41,169 nucleotides of DNA from Anaerobium acetethylicum (GTDB lineage: Bacteria; Bacillota; Clostridia; Lachnospirales; Lachnospiraceae), in contig NZ_FMKA01000034.1 of NCBI RefSeq assembly GCF_900096945.1, positions 1 to 41,169 of the forward strand, in the 5' to 3' direction. Of this stretch, positions 17,293 to 26,869 are shown one piece after another. The notes below the pieces were generated by a model that saw nothing but the letters and a program-made list of their open reading frames with translations, was not told the origin of the DNA and did not search any database. Position numbers and translations under genes: made by a program. Numbering within the stretch: position 1 is the stretch's first letter; each line of letters begins with the position of its first letter.

Positions 17293-18586
17293 TTTCTTTC
17301 CTCCTGATAATTGCTTTTATCTCTCCTACAAGGTAAAGAGAGCCGATACAGAACAGCACGCCATGGCTGTCCGTCAATTCTTCCGCTTTTTCATATGCTT
17401 CGTCAACAGCGGGAACCACTATGATTTCCCGTTCTGTATATTTACTGAAGATTTCTGCAAGCATTTCTGCCTTGACCGCCCTTTTGTTGTTGAGTGTTGT
17501 AACGATGACCCTGTCAAAAGGTACTTCCATGCAGATTGTCCTGATCATTTCTTCAAAATTCTTTTCCATAACGGCTGAGAACAGAAGCGTCGTGCTTCCC
17601 ATTCCTTCAAGTCCTCTTACGGTTTTTGCGAACCCTTTTATACCCTGTTCATTGTGGGCGCCATCCAGGAACACTCCCGGCCTTACCTCTTCCATACGTC
17701 CGGGCCAGTAAGCATTTTCGATTCCCTTTTTCACTATTTCAGCGGTCATCTCATGTTGTCCGTCGATTGCTTCAATCGTACGCACAGCAAGCGCAGCGTT
17801 CAGAGCCTGATACGGAGCGATATTTGAAATATGAAACCGGACATATTCATAATACCCACATTTAAGCCAAAAATCAACCTGTTTATTGGTGGTCCTCTCC
17901 GTTTCGAGATTGTCTTTGGCGACCCTGTAAGGCGGCGATCCGAGTTCTTCTGATCTTGCCAGAATCACTTTTTCGGCGGCTTCTTCCGAGCCTTCATAAA
18001 TGACCGGAACACCCTTTTTCATGATCCCCGCTTTTTCAGCGGTTATTTTTTCAATAGTGTCGCCAAGGATTTCCGTGTGGTCCAATCCGATGGATGTGAT
18101 CACTGTTGCAAGGGGATTCTCAATCACATTCGTGGCATCCAGCCGACCTCCCAGGCCCGTTTCAAGAATTACATATTCGACCTTTTCTTTCTTGAATATG
18201 ACCATTCCCATCGCAAAAAGAACCTCAAAAAAAGTAGGATGGGGATGCCCCTCATCCATAAGTTCATTTATTACACTATGAACAGATGTAAAACAGCTTA
18301 AAAACGTTTCATCATCAACAGGCTCTCCGTCAATTCTGAACCTTTCATTGATATCCACGAGATGGGGAGAAGTGAAAAGACCTGTCCTTTTCCCTGCCGT
18401 CTGAAGAATGGATGAAAGGTAGGCACATACCGAACCTTTTCCATTTGTGCCTGCAACATGCAGGACTTTTTTGTTTTCCTGAGGGCTTCCCAGCCTCTCA
18501 AGCAGCATACCGGTAAATGCCAGATCATTTTTCGAGGTAAACTTCGGTATTTCATATATGTATTCGACTGCTTCCCTATAATTCAA
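17285..18586 (-). CDS. folC: Folylpolyglutamate synthase / dihydrofolate synthase
   Basis: FolC adds glutamate to dihydropteroate and to folates in the cytoplasm. The 433-aa product has the P-loop GTNGKGS, TSPHLVDINERFRIDG, the ETGLGGRLDATN block, GLDHTEILGDTIEKITAEKAGI and DGAHNEQG, all family hallmarks. I start it at the TTG at 18586 (reading MNYREAVEYIYEIPKF), 8 nt after GGAG. The ATG at 18646 adds 20 residues that overlap the likely promoter. It leads the minus-strand cluster of the 48-aa ORF, TPR protein and receiver-like protein. Confidence 0.94.
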   Translation of the reverse strand: MNYREAVEYIYEIPKFTSKNDLAFTGMLLERLGSPQENKKVLHVAGTNGKGSVCAYLSSILQTAGKRTGLFTSPHLVDINERFRIDGEPVDDETFLSCFTSVHSVINELMDEGHPHPTFFEVLFAMGMVIFKKEKVEYVILETGLGGRLDATNVIENPLATVITSIGLDHTEILGDTIEKITAEKAGIMKKGVPVIYEGSEEAAEKVILARSEELGSPPYRVAKDNLETERTTNKQVDFWLKCGYYEYVRFHISNIAPYQALNAALAVRTIEAIDGQHEMTAEIVKKGIENAYWPGRMEEVRPGVFLDGAHNEQGIKGFAKTVRGLEGMGSTTLLFSAVMEKNFEEMIRTICMEVPFDRVIVTTLNNKRAVKAEMLAEIFSKYTEREIIVVPAVDEAYEKAEELTDSHGVLFCIGSLYLVGEIKAIIRRKEND

Positions 18587-18625
18587 AACCACCACTCCAT
18601 TACTATGATAAAATTTCCTTTTACC

Positions 18626-18653
18626 ATTATAATATAGTGGTGGCAATATGCAA
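18626..18653 (-). promoter_or_regulatory. Putative folC promoter
   Basis: Minus strand: TTGCAT (18648-18653), 16 bp, TATAAT (18626-18631), about 40 nt before the TTG start. A copy of the dispersed palindrome lies just upstream at 18667-18698. Confidence 0.5.
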
Positions 18654-18666
18654 GCATATTATATTT

Positions 18667-18698
18667 TAACTATTCAGGACTATGTCCTTCATAGTCAC
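18667..18698. repeat. Dispersed near-palindromic repeat, copy 3 (short form)
   Basis: TAACTAT, TCA, GGAC, TAT, GTCC, TTC, ATAGTCAC, the same core as copies at 1946, 6804 and 40939. It lies between the fapA stop (18710) and the folC promoter. Confidence 0.8.
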
Positions 18699-18709
18699 AT
18701 CATATTACT

Positions 18710-20119
18710 TCATTCAGCAGCCTGCGACATATCCCTGATCAGGCTGTACATGACGATTTCATGATTCCTTTTACGGAATTCAACACCTTCAAGTACCTCT
18801 TTCAGTTCGACGCTCTTATCATCAATTTCAATCCTGCTTCCGGGATAGCCATCTTCTAAAACCCTGACATAAGCCCTTTTTGACTTATCGACAATGGCAT
18901 TCAGTGCTTCCAGCTCCGCCTGCGACTCGTTGATTATCGAAATATTCCTGACTCTGGATCTGAGCCATAGCATCATCCGGGGATCGTTTTCAATGCGGAC
19001 AGGCCTCCTGCTGTTTTCATAATTGAGTTCGTTTATGCATATTTCTGCTTCAGCAAGTGCCAAACGTGCTTCTTCTATGATTTTTTTCAGCGCAGATATT
19101 CTCTGATAGGTATCCTCTGAAGCTCCTGCCGAAACCTTTGTCCTTACTCCTGCTTTTGTTCCGACCGTCACAGCTTCAACTCCCTTGACGCCTTTTACGG
19201 AAGAACCGGAAATAAGTCCTTTGTTCCCTCTCAGGATTACCGTATCTTCAGAAAGAACCGTAGAATTTATGATTGCATTGGTCAGTATCATTCCCTTGGC
19301 TTCGACCTTTGCCATTTCAATAAATTTCGAATAGATGTTTCCGCATGATTTGATATAGGCTTTATTGCATCCTTGTACACCGCTTCTCAATATGATGTCT
19401 TTCCCTGCTGTAATATGTGCACCTTCAACTTTGCCGTCGATCGTGATGCTTCCGGTTGCCTTGATTGAGACTCCTGATTCGACATTTCCATGAATCACGA
19501 TATCTCCTCTGAATTCGATATTCCCGCTAACGACATCCACATCTTCGAAGCCTTCATAAAGATTCGATATATAAATTCTATCATTTTTATACTCGATTTT
19601 CCCGTCAATAAGAGCCGTGTATGTTCTGCTGTCATCGGAACGCACGAATCCTTTTCCTTTCAGAGGCTGTAATTCCCTTCCTCTTCTGCCTGGTACCTGT
19701 TCTCCTTTTACGCTGATTCCCGGTTTTTCAGGAGTGGGAGGGATATAACAGGCTATCACCTGACCTTTTTCAACATTTTCAATAACCGACAGGCTCCAGT
19801 AATCGACAGACCCATCTTCATCCAATACCGGCTTTTTATCCAGAAACCTGTTGAACATAAATTCAAATCTTCCATCTGTTCCGTCAACAGGTCTTATTCC
19901 TTCAGCCACCTTGACTTCAGTCCTGTAACATCCTGAATTTATTATTTTTTCAATGTTCGCTTCAATGATTCCAACAGTTATTCCGTTGTCTTCCAAAATC
20001 TGCAGGATATCTTCTTTAACGTATGTCCGGGATCCTTCGGGCATGTCCAAATATAAGTATGCATCCATATCCTGGTCGCCAAACTTCACATAAGTCTGGC
20101 CTTGCAAAATCTCTCCCAT
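18710..20119 (-). CDS. FapA family (DUF342) protein
   Basis: The 469-aa product has an N-terminal alpha/beta region, then the DUF342 right-handed beta-helix: repeated short strands such as GNIEFRGDIVIHGNVESGVSIKATGSI and DGKVEGAHITAGKDIIL (about residues 200-340). A helical C-terminal part follows. Proteins of this family are thought to be polymer-forming or signalling related, and no enzyme activity is established. The ATG at 20119 lies 10 nt after AGGAGG. The ATG at 20140 would overlap that site. The gene has its own promoter at 20193 and is followed by a dispersed repeat, not by a clear terminator. Confidence 0.85.
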   Translation of the reverse strand: MGEILQGQTYVKFGDQDMDAYLYLDMPEGSRTYVKEDILQILEDNGITVGIIEANIEKIINSGCYRTEVKVAEGIRPVDGTDGRFEFMFNRFLDKKPVLDEDGSVDYWSLSVIENVEKGQVIACYIPPTPEKPGISVKGEQVPGRRGRELQPLKGKGFVRSDDSRTYTALIDGKIEYKNDRIYISNLYEGFEDVDVVSGNIEFRGDIVIHGNVESGVSIKATGSITIDGKVEGAHITAGKDIILRSGVQGCNKAYIKSCGNIYSKFIEMAKVEAKGMILTNAIINSTVLSEDTVILRGNKGLISGSSVKGVKGVEAVTVGTKAGVRTKVSAGASEDTYQRISALKKIIEEARLALAEAEICINELNYENSRRPVRIENDPRMMLWLRSRVRNISIINESQAELEALNAIVDKSKRAYVRVLEDGYPGSRIEIDDKSVELKEVLEGVEFRKRNHEIVMYSLIRDMSQAAE

Positions 20120-20192
20120 TTGGTCATCACCTCCTGTCATAAGTCGCCTTTGTCATTTGTACATATCTTCACGTTTTCTGACTACTACTTTC

Positions 20193-20220
20193 ATTATAAC
20201 AGTTTTGTATATTATTTCAA
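20193..20220 (-). promoter_or_regulatory. fapA promoter
   Basis: Minus strand: TTGAAA (20215-20220), 16 bp, TATAAT (20193-20198) preceded by TGT, an extended -10. It is about 75 nt upstream of the fapA start. Just upstream, on the minus strand at about 20230-20275, lie repeated GGCTTA/GGCTAA motifs. Confidence 0.65.
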
Positions 20221-20273
20221 TCTTTTAATTGCTGTAAGCCTTATGTCTTAGCCATTTTTAGCCATTTTAAGCC

Positions 20274-22421
20274 TTAATAGGTATATATGCTTCCTTCTCT
20301 TAAAACCCTTCCTCCGGATGAAACCTGATTTACTGACAGGACATCGCCGGTATTCAGCTGCACGCCCGCCACCATCAGGGTATTTTTATCAATGAACTTT
20401 GTCTCTTCAACCTGTTTTCCATTAACTGCGAGGCTGCTGGAAGCATTGAAGGTATCTCCGGAAATGATGACATTTCCCTGAATATCTGTCGTGACCGATG
20501 ATATGGTTACATCCTTGACCCCCATTGTCAGCTTCAGCCTTTCATAAGGGCTTTCTCCATCATACATGTACTTTTTCCCGTAAAGCATATCGTACTGCAA
20601 CGCTTCAAGATCGACCCAGTACTTGTCTGTTCCGCTTCTTTTCTGGTGGAACTTCATAAGCGTTCCTACATGGATGTCTGCCTTGTCCAGGGCTTTTGCT
20701 GCAAGCTGGTATGACTTCAGATTCTCATCCTTCGCCTTAAGCCCCATATTGTCCCAGATCACGTATTCAGTCTGATATAAGGATCTGTTGGAAAGGTTTC
20801 TCGCCTCAAGTCCCAGGGACGGGAGGTGATCGCCAAACAGAACAAGTATCGTGTCCTCCTCATAGTTTGAAAGCTCTTCTACCAGATTACCGATGAACTG
20901 GTCTACTGCATTCAGCTGGTTAACATAATATTCCATCGCATTGGTTGCCGCTTCATCCGTCAATCCGTTTATTTTTATTTTTGGATCTGAAAGGATCTGC
21001 TCACTTGGATACCCGCCATGGGACTGTACGGATATGGTATATACGAAATCCTTGTTCTCAGTCGATTTCAGGCAGTCTGTAATCGCACTTGTCAGAACCT
21101 CGTCTTCTGCCCATCCAAGCGGCGTATATCCCGTAATATCGAGCATTTCCTCTGAAGTGAAGGTATCAAATCCGAGCCTTGAAAAAACGGTTCTTCTGCT
21201 GTAGAAGCTTGCCTCGTTGTTATGGATTGCATGTGTCGAATAGCCGATATCCTTAAGATTATAAGCCACGCTTTCGCATACGTTTTCTTTCAGGACTGTT
21301 TTATATGGGTATTCCCCTGGTCCGAAATAGCGAAGGCTCATGCCTGATATTACTTCAAATTCTGTATTTGCGGTACCCGCGCCTACTGATGGAACTGTGA
21401 TGTATCCTGATGAATAATTTTTCTCCAGGTTCCTGAAATTTGGAAGTGGATCCTCTGAAAACTCAAGTCCTTTTACAAGGGCTGGATCGAAGAACGACTC
21501 CAGCTGTACGATTATGATGTTCGGAGTGCTTTCTTCATTGTAGGAGTCTTCTCCGTCTTTTTCCAGAATTGCTTTTATTTCGCTTTCTCCATATTCATTG
21601 GGACAGCTTATTCCTTTGGCTATCACCGTGCTCCAGAAGCAGTACGGAAATCCATAATCTTCATATGCGATGGCTATGTTTCCAAAGTAGGTCGAAATCG
21701 TTCTCGTTTCAACGCATAGTCTGGTTACCGGGATGATCGACGAAAACATGAGCACAATCAGGATGATATTTCTCCTGTATCTCATCCTGCCCCTGTACTT
21801 TGGTCCTCGTACTGCCATTATGACAAATGCGATTACAACAAGAGCCGCACCGATAGCCGTTAAAATCATCTGATCCATGGACATGTACTTCGTCATCAGG
21901 TCAGCCGCACTCTTTATAAGCTTCATGTCAGTCCCTGTAAACGGGGTCGTCCTGTAGGAAAGAACAGCGCCATTGGCTATTCCTCCAATCAGCCAGATGC
22001 CGCCTATGATCATTGATGCAAACAGCCTTTTTCTTACAAGGTAGCTGAGCGTCAGGGTGACAAAAATCAGAAACGAATTATAAAGAAACACTACCTTGCT
22101 CTGTGACAGATACTCGAAGGCTTTCACAAAGGAATGCCTGCTGACAGCCTCGATAATGAAATTGATGAGTAGGGCCGAAGCGATGAAAAAAAGCAGTGAG
22201 AATCTGTCACCAATCCTTTCCATCCGGGCTTTTAACGAATTATCCTGTAACGCTACGAATCCATCATGAAGATTTTCGCTGCTATCCGCCTCTGCTTTGT
22301 TTCTATTTTTAAGCTTCCACATCCACTTGCTATCTTTAGGGTTCATTCCCAAGGCTTTCACCTTTTTTTTGCAGGCCTCCACCCAGTCTTTACATTTTTC
22401 TTTCTTCCAAAAAAATTTCAC
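20274..22421 (-). CDS. LTA synthase family sulfatase-fold membrane protein
   Basis: The protein has a cytoplasmic basic N-terminus, about five membrane helices (75-235 in the chosen numbering) and an extracellular sulfatase-like domain with metal ligand E308 in VQLES, the nucleophile T350 in GAGTANTEFE and the FGDHLPSLG block. This is the layout of lipoteichoic-acid synthase and related glycerol-phosphate transferases. About 80 C-terminal residues form an extra Ig/IPT-like domain (GVKDVTISSV onward). I choose the GTG at 22421 because AGGAG lies 8 nt before it. The ATG at 22496 has no site and would give 740 aa. The exact polymer is not known. Confidence 0.85.
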   Translation of the reverse strand: MKFFWKKEKCKDWVEACKKKVKALGMNPKDSKWMWKLKNRNKAEADSSENLHDGFVALQDNSLKARMERIGDRFSLLFFIASALLINFIIEAVSRHSFVKAFEYLSQSKVVFLYNSFLIFVTLTLSYLVRKRLFASMIIGGIWLIGGIANGAVLSYRTTPFTGTDMKLIKSAADLMTKYMSMDQMILTAIGAALVVIAFVIMAVRGPKYRGRMRYRRNIILIVLMFSSIIPVTRLCVETRTISTYFGNIAIAYEDYGFPYCFWSTVIAKGISCPNEYGESEIKAILEKDGEDSYNEESTPNIIIVQLESFFDPALVKGLEFSEDPLPNFRNLEKNYSSGYITVPSVGAGTANTEFEVISGMSLRYFGPGEYPYKTVLKENVCESVAYNLKDIGYSTHAIHNNEASFYSRRTVFSRLGFDTFTSEEMLDITGYTPLGWAEDEVLTSAITDCLKSTENKDFVYTISVQSHGGYPSEQILSDPKIKINGLTDEAATNAMEYYVNQLNAVDQFIGNLVEELSNYEEDTILVLFGDHLPSLGLEARNLSNRSLYQTEYVIWDNMGLKAKDENLKSYQLAAKALDKADIHVGTLMKFHQKRSGTDKYWVDLEALQYDMLYGKKYMYDGESPYERLKLTMGVKDVTISSVTTDIQGNVIISGDTFNASSSLAVNGKQVEETKFIDKNTLMVAGVQLNTGDVLSVNQVSSGGRVLREGSIYTY

Positions 22422-22527
22422 AATAAAATCTCCTATCACGCCTTGCGGCAGATTCCGAATCAAACTGCCTATTAATATTACACAATAATTAAGCATCCGT
22501 TTCGGATACTATTACTAATTTACCACG

Positions 22528-22556
22528 AAAAAAGGAAAGTGCAAGCACTTTCCTTT
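22528..22556 (-). terminator. Rho-independent terminator of valS
   Basis: GGAAAGTGC (22534-22542) pairs with GCACTTTCC (22545-22553). On the minus strand six T follow. It lies 24 nt after the valS stop and before the LTA-synthase-like gene. Confidence 0.92.
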
Positions 22557-22577
22557 CTTTTTAACAGAAATTTCATA

Positions 22578-25220
22578 TTATTGGTTGAACTGCCCAAGTC
22601 TTTCTTTTACCTGATCCATCATCTGGGTATACTTGACCAGTTTTTCTTTTTCTTCATTGATCTTAGCTTCTGGAGCTTTGCTTACGAATTTTTCATTACC
22701 GAGCATTCCGGTTACACGGGCAATTTCCTTTGCAAGCCTTTCCTCTTCCTTCTTGAGACGTTCGATTTCTTTTTCGATGTCTACAAGTTCAGCAAACGGC
22801 ATATAGATAACCGCATTCGGGATTACTGCTGAAACCGCATCGTCACTGATTCCGGTCTTGTCAGCCTGAACCGTCACTTCGCTTGCATATCCCAATGTTG
22901 CGAAAAACACCTTGCTGCTGTTGAAGATATCCTGGATTTCCTGATTTTCGGTCACAACGAAAACCTTAGCCTTTTTGCTTGGCGGAACGTTCATCTCAGC
23001 ACGGACATTTCTGATGCCCCTTACCGCTTCCTTGATTGTCTCAATTTCGTTTTCTTCTTTTTCGAAGTTCCATTCTTCCCTGAATTCCGGCCATGCAGAA
23101 ACCATAATGGATTCCTCTTCATCCTGTACCGTACAGAAAATTTCTTCCGTTACAAACGGCATGTATGGATGAAGCAGTTTCAGTCCCTGAATCAGTACTG
23201 TCTTGAGGGTCCAGAGGGCTGCCGCTCTTGTGGTGTCTTCTGCATTATAGAGCCTTGGCTTCACCATTTCGATGTACCAGTCGCAGAATTCCTCCCATAT
23301 GAAATCATAGATCTTCTGGACTGCTATACCGAGATCGTATTTGTCCATATTCGCAGTCACTTCCGCTGCAAGGGAGTTTGCCTTTGACAGGATCCACTTA
23401 TCTGCGCCTGTAAGCTGTGAAAGATCGACGTCTTCCATCTTTGTATCTTCCATGTTCATCATGATGAACCTGGAAGCGTTCCATACCTTATTCGCGAAGT
23501 TACGGCTTGCTTCTACTCTTTCCAGATAGAAACGCATGTCGTTTCCAGGCGCATTTCCTGTAATGAGTGTCAGTCTCAGGGCATCGGCGCCGTACTGGTC
23601 GATTACTTCAAGCGGATCGATTCCATTTCCCAATGACTTGCTCATCTTTCTTCCCTGGGAATCCCTTACGAGACCATGGATGAGAACAGTCTGGAACGGG
23701 CTCTTGTCAGTGTGTGCAAGGCCTGAGAATACCATCCTTACTACCCAGAAGAAAATGATGTCATATCCTGTTACGAGCACGTTCGTAGGATAGAAGTAAT
23801 CGAGGTCTTCTGTCTTGTTCGGCCATCCCAGGGTCGAGAACGGCCAGAGCGCTGAGCTGAACCAGGTGTCGAGGGTGTCTTCATCCTGCGTCAGATGTGT
23901 TCCTCCGCATTTCGGGCATGTTGCAGGCTTTTCTTTTGAAACAACCACTTCATGGCATTCGTCGCAGTAGTAAGCCGGAATTCTGTGACCCCACCACAGC
24001 TGTCTTGAGATGCACCAGTCCCTGATGTTTTCGAGCCAGTGCAGATAGGTCTTGTCAAAGCGTTCAGGCACGAATTCAAGGCTTCCGTTTTTCAGGGCTT
24101 CGATGGCAGGCTTTGCAAGCTCCTCCATGGCAACGAACCACTGCTGTTTGATCATAGGTTCAACTGTAGTCTTGCATCTGTCATGTGTTCCTACGTTATG
24201 TACATGTTCTTCCACTTTTACAAGCAGTCCTGCTTCCTCAAGCTCTTTCACGATCAGCTTTCTTGCTTCGTAACGGTCCATTCCGGCATATTTTCCGCCG
24301 TTTTCGTTGATCGTCGCATCATCGTTCATGACGTTTATTTCTGGAAGGTTGTGTCTCTTTCCGACTTCAAAATCGTTAGGGTCGTGTGCCGGCGTTATTT
24401 TTACTACGCCTGTACCAAATTCCTTGTCAACGTAGTAATCAGCCACTACAGGGATTTCTCTGTTTACAAGCGGCAGGATTACCATTTTTCCTACGAGGCC
24501 GGCATATCTTTCATCATCAGGATGTACTGCAACCGCAGTGTCTCCTAATAACGTTTCAGGTCTTGTCGTTGCGATTTCAATAAACTGGTCACTGCCCGCT
24601 ACCGGATATTTGATGTGCCAGAAATGGCCAGTCTGTTCAACATGCTCAACTTCCGCATCTGAGATTGATGTCTGGCATACCGGACACCAGTTGATGATTC
24701 TTGAGCCTTTATAGATATAGCCTTCGTTGTATAATTTAACGAATACTTCTTCTACCGCCTGCGAACATCCTTCGTCCATTGTGAAACGTTCTCTTTCCCA
24801 GTCTGCCGATGAGCCTAATTTTTTAAGCTGGCTTACGATCCTTCCGCCGTACTCTTCTTTCCATTCCCATGCGCGTTCAAGGAATTTTTCCCTGCCTAAC
24901 GTTTCTTTATCGACCCCTTCTTTTTTGAGCTGTTCGATAATCTTTACTTCCGTGGCGATGCTGGCATGGTCGGTTCCGGGCTGCCAGAGCGCATTATAGC
25001 CCTGCATCCTCTTCTGGCGGATCAGGATATCCTGCATGGTGTTGTCAAGAGCATGTCCCATGTGAAGCTGTCCTGTTATATTTGGCGGCGGCATTACTAT
25101 TGTAAAAGGCTTTTTGCTTCTGTCCACTTCTGCGTGGAAATATTTCTTTTCAAGCCATTTGTCGTAGAGTTTGTCTTCAATTGCTTGAGGATTGTAGGTT
25201 TTTTCTAAGTTCTTTTCCAT
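22578..25220 (-). CDS. valS: Valine-tRNA ligase
   Basis: ValRS charges tRNA-Val. The 880-aa class I synthetase has the HIGH-type motif HMGH (53-56) in [15 protein letters not shown], the editing domain, KMSKS (525-529) and a C-terminal coiled-coil arm ([18 protein letters not shown]). AGGAGG stands 7 nt before the ATG. It is preceded by a T-box leader ending at 25517. About 300 nt separate the T-box terminator from the start codon and include a 133-bp repeat element. Confidence 0.98.
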   Translation of the reverse strand: MEKNLEKTYNPQAIEDKLYDKWLEKKYFHAEVDRSKKPFTIVMPPPNITGQLHMGHALDNTMQDILIRQKRMQGYNALWQPGTDHASIATEVKIIEQLKKEGVDKETLGREKFLERAWEWKEEYGGRIVSQLKKLGSSADWERERFTMDEGCSQAVEEVFVKLYNEGYIYKGSRIINWCPVCQTSISDAEVEHVEQTGHFWHIKYPVAGSDQFIEIATTRPETLLGDTAVAVHPDDERYAGLVGKMVILPLVNREIPVVADYYVDKEFGTGVVKITPAHDPNDFEVGKRHNLPEINVMNDDATINENGGKYAGMDRYEARKLIVKELEEAGLLVKVEEHVHNVGTHDRCKTTVEPMIKQQWFVAMEELAKPAIEALKNGSLEFVPERFDKTYLHWLENIRDWCISRQLWWGHRIPAYYCDECHEVVVSKEKPATCPKCGGTHLTQDEDTLDTWFSSALWPFSTLGWPNKTEDLDYFYPTNVLVTGYDIIFFWVVRMVFSGLAHTDKSPFQTVLIHGLVRDSQGRKMSKSLGNGIDPLEVIDQYGADALRLTLITGNAPGNDMRFYLERVEASRNFANKVWNASRFIMMNMEDTKMEDVDLSQLTGADKWILSKANSLAAEVTANMDKYDLGIAVQKIYDFIWEEFCDWYIEMVKPRLYNAEDTTRAAALWTLKTVLIQGLKLLHPYMPFVTEEIFCTVQDEEESIMVSAWPEFREEWNFEKEENEIETIKEAVRGIRNVRAEMNVPPSKKAKVFVVTENQEIQDIFNSSKVFFATLGYASEVTVQADKTGISDDAVSAVIPNAVIYMPFAELVDIEKEIERLKKEEERLAKEIARVTGMLGNEKFVSKAPEAKINEEKEKLVKYTQMMDQVKERLGQFNQ

Positions 25221-25305
25221 TTTTTCTACCTCCTGGGGGATATATTATATTGGTTGTGTACTGTTTTCTAATTCAGGGTTTGTGGTACAAGCGCTGTTCA
25301 GGATG

Positions 25306-25438
25306 GCTCCGCAAAACATGGTTTAATGAGCTGCTTTATAAGGACATTGGTATTTGGGCCGCGTACTTTGCGGCCTTACGTACCACTACGTCTTCATCTA
25401 AGCGAGAGCGCGCTGCGAATGAACATGTTTTGCATCAC
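25306..25438. mobile_element. MITE-like 133-bp element, copy 1
   Basis: It matches the copy at 41029-41161 over its whole 133 bp, most strongly in the right half (shared GGCCGCGTACTTTGCGGCC and the right end CATGTTTTGCATCAC). The left end is diverged (GCAAAACATG kept). The ends are inverted repeats and the inside folds into a long hairpin. It lies between the T-box terminator and valS, so it would be in the 5' UTR of valS mRNA. It carries no transposase. Confidence 0.8.
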
Positions 25439-25483
25439 GTCCTCATTCTCGAAACCCGTGCAAATTGACGAATCCAATTATGT

Positions 25484-25500
25484 AAATGGGCTTTTGACAC
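25484..25500 (-). repeat. 17-bp sequence repeated at 14444-14460
   Basis: On the minus strand this reads GTGTCAAAAGCCCATTT, identical to the plus strand at 14444. It lies between the T-box terminator and the MITE-like element. Confidence 0.7.
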
Positions 25501-25516
25501 TACACTCCTATGACAC

Positions 25517-25545
25517 AAAAAAAACCCTTTACTTAATGTAAAGGG
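25517..25545 (-). terminator. T-box terminator of the valS leader
   Basis: Minus strand: CCCTTTAC, loop ATTAA, GTAAAGGG, then eight T. It directly follows the T-box sequence. Uncharged tRNA binding should favour the competing antiterminator. Confidence 0.93.
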
Positions 25546-25770
25546 CGAAAATTCGCGGTACCACCTTAATTATATGCTTTTGGAAAGCATATATCTCTGA
25601 GTCCTGTAACGTGGACGATTCGTGAATGCCTACTGCTATTTCAGCAATCCGGTTCAAAAGCTACCTTCAGCGTACATTTCTCTGGACAACCTTACAGCCG
25701 GTGGATCGCCCTCTCTGACAAGTCTGTATGCCTACTTCTCTTCATCATTACCTTTTCTCTATAAACCTAA
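25546..25770 (-). ncRNA. T-box riboswitch of valS
   Basis: On the minus strand the leader shows the Stem I start (GATGAAGAGAAGTAG), the distal loop block (AGAGAGGGCGATCCACCGG, then CTGTAAGG), the CTTTTGAACC segment and the T-box AAGGTGGTACCGCG (25554-25567), followed by the terminator. Its place ahead of valS makes tRNA-Val the effector. A GTA triplet around 25665-25675 could be the specifier, but this needs folding to confirm. Confidence 0.95.
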
Positions 25771-25775
25771 CACTT

Positions 25776-25804
25776 ATAATAGAGAAAACGGCTGTATTTG
25801 TCAA
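25776..25804 (-). promoter_or_regulatory. Promoter of the valS T-box transcript
   Basis: Minus strand: TTGACA (25799-25804), 17 bp, TATTAT (25776-25781), immediately upstream of the T-box leader. Confidence 0.8.
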
Positions 25805-25852
25805 GTCAATTGTTACTGCTCACAGAGCAGGCCGCCATACATTGTCTGCCGG

Positions 25853-26809
25853 TCAATCCATGATCGGAATCTGACTGGCAGCTGATTTTTTCAACCTTGC
25901 CGTCTCTTTTCTATTTGGAAATCTCAGGAGTTCCCTAATGATATCCTTCGGCATCGGTCTCTCAAACAGAAAGCCCTGTCCAGTTTCACAGGTAAACTTT
26001 TTCAGACAGTCCAGCTGTTCATAAGTTTCAATTCCCTCGGCAATGACTCTATATTCAAGTTCATGGGCCATGGAAATGATGTTTTTAATGATCACCGTTT
26101 CCTTGCCTCCCTCAGGAGCCTGTCCCACAAAACTTTTATCCAGTTTTATAATATCAATCGGCAGTTTCTTCAGATGTGTCAGGGAAGAATAGCCGGTTCC
26201 GAAATCATCAAGTGCAATCTTGATTCCCCGTTCCTTCAGCCTTTCCAGGTGTTCAATAACAAGCTCCATGTTTGAGAACAGGGCTGTTTCCGTCATCTCG
26301 ATCACAATCTTTGAATAGTCTACCTTATGTTCCGAAAATATTTCTTCTATCTCCTGGAAAGCGCTCCTGCTTTCCAATGTCCTGCCTGAAAGATTGATGG
26401 ACAGCTCGATATGTCCAAACCCTTCTTCCTCCCACTCTCGTTTCTGGCGCAGGGCTTTGTGAAGTACCCACTGCTCCAGAATATAAATCTGGTCTGTTTC
26501 TTCAGCTGCCGGGATAAAGACAGCCGGCGATATGAATCCTTCATCGGGATGGATCCATCTCGTAAGCGCCTCCATTCCGATTATCTCTTCTGTATTCAGA
26601 CGTAGCTGCGGCTGATAATAAAGCCTGAACTCCCCATTATCTATGCCTTTTTTCAATTTATTTTCCATCTGGATTTTTCTGATGATGTCTTCCTTGAGGA
26701 GCTTTTGTCCTTTTCTATGACCGGCTATCTTTGTAACTCCCTTTTTAAAGATATCCTTCGTTCCAGCCAAAACATCGAAGCGCACATGCTGCCCATACAA
26801 TTTCCTCAT
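25853..26809 (-). CDS. Stand-alone EAL-domain cyclic-di-GMP phosphodiesterase
   Basis: EAL enzymes linearise cyclic di-GMP. The 318-aa product keeps the catalytic set: E80 of EAL (MEALTRW), N139 (INLSG), E171 (EMTET), D201-D202 (DDFGTGYSS), K222 (KLDKSF), E258 (EGIET) and Q278 (QGF). Activity is therefore likely. Only about 50 residues precede the EAL domain, without GGDEF, PAS or membrane segments. The ATG at 26809 has a poor SD. A GGDEF-EAL linker-like start hints that it may be a shortened relative. It lies downstream of the LytTR operator and micro-ORF described below. Confidence 0.88.
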   Translation of the reverse strand: MRKLYGQHVRFDVLAGTKDIFKKGVTKIAGHRKGQKLLKEDIIRKIQMENKLKKGIDNGEFRLYYQPQLRLNTEEIIGMEALTRWIHPDEGFISPAVFIPAAEETDQIYILEQWVLHKALRQKREWEEEGFGHIELSINLSGRTLESRSAFQEIEEIFSEHKVDYSKIVIEMTETALFSNMELVIEHLERLKERGIKIALDDFGTGYSSLTHLKKLPIDIIKLDKSFVGQAPEGGKETVIIKNIISMAHELEYRVIAEGIETYEQLDCLKKFTCETGQGFLFERPMPKDIIRELLRFPNRKETARLKKSAASQIPIMD

Positions 26810-26832
26810 ATCTCTTACCCAAACTTTCTTTA

Positions 26833-26861
26833 TTATTACCGCAGTCTACAATATCGTTCAA
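26833..26861 (-). promoter_or_regulatory. Possible promoter just upstream of the EAL gene
   Basis: Minus strand: TTGAAC (26856-26861), 17 bp, TAATAA (26833-26838), giving a 5' UTR of about 15-20 nt. It would be an alternative to read-through from the LytTR-box promoter at 27000. Confidence 0.4.
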
Positions 26862-26869
26862 TACATTAT

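Noticed and set aside
25622-25885. Plus-strand ORF across the valS leader
   Set aside because: It is the complement of the T-box RNA; no SD.
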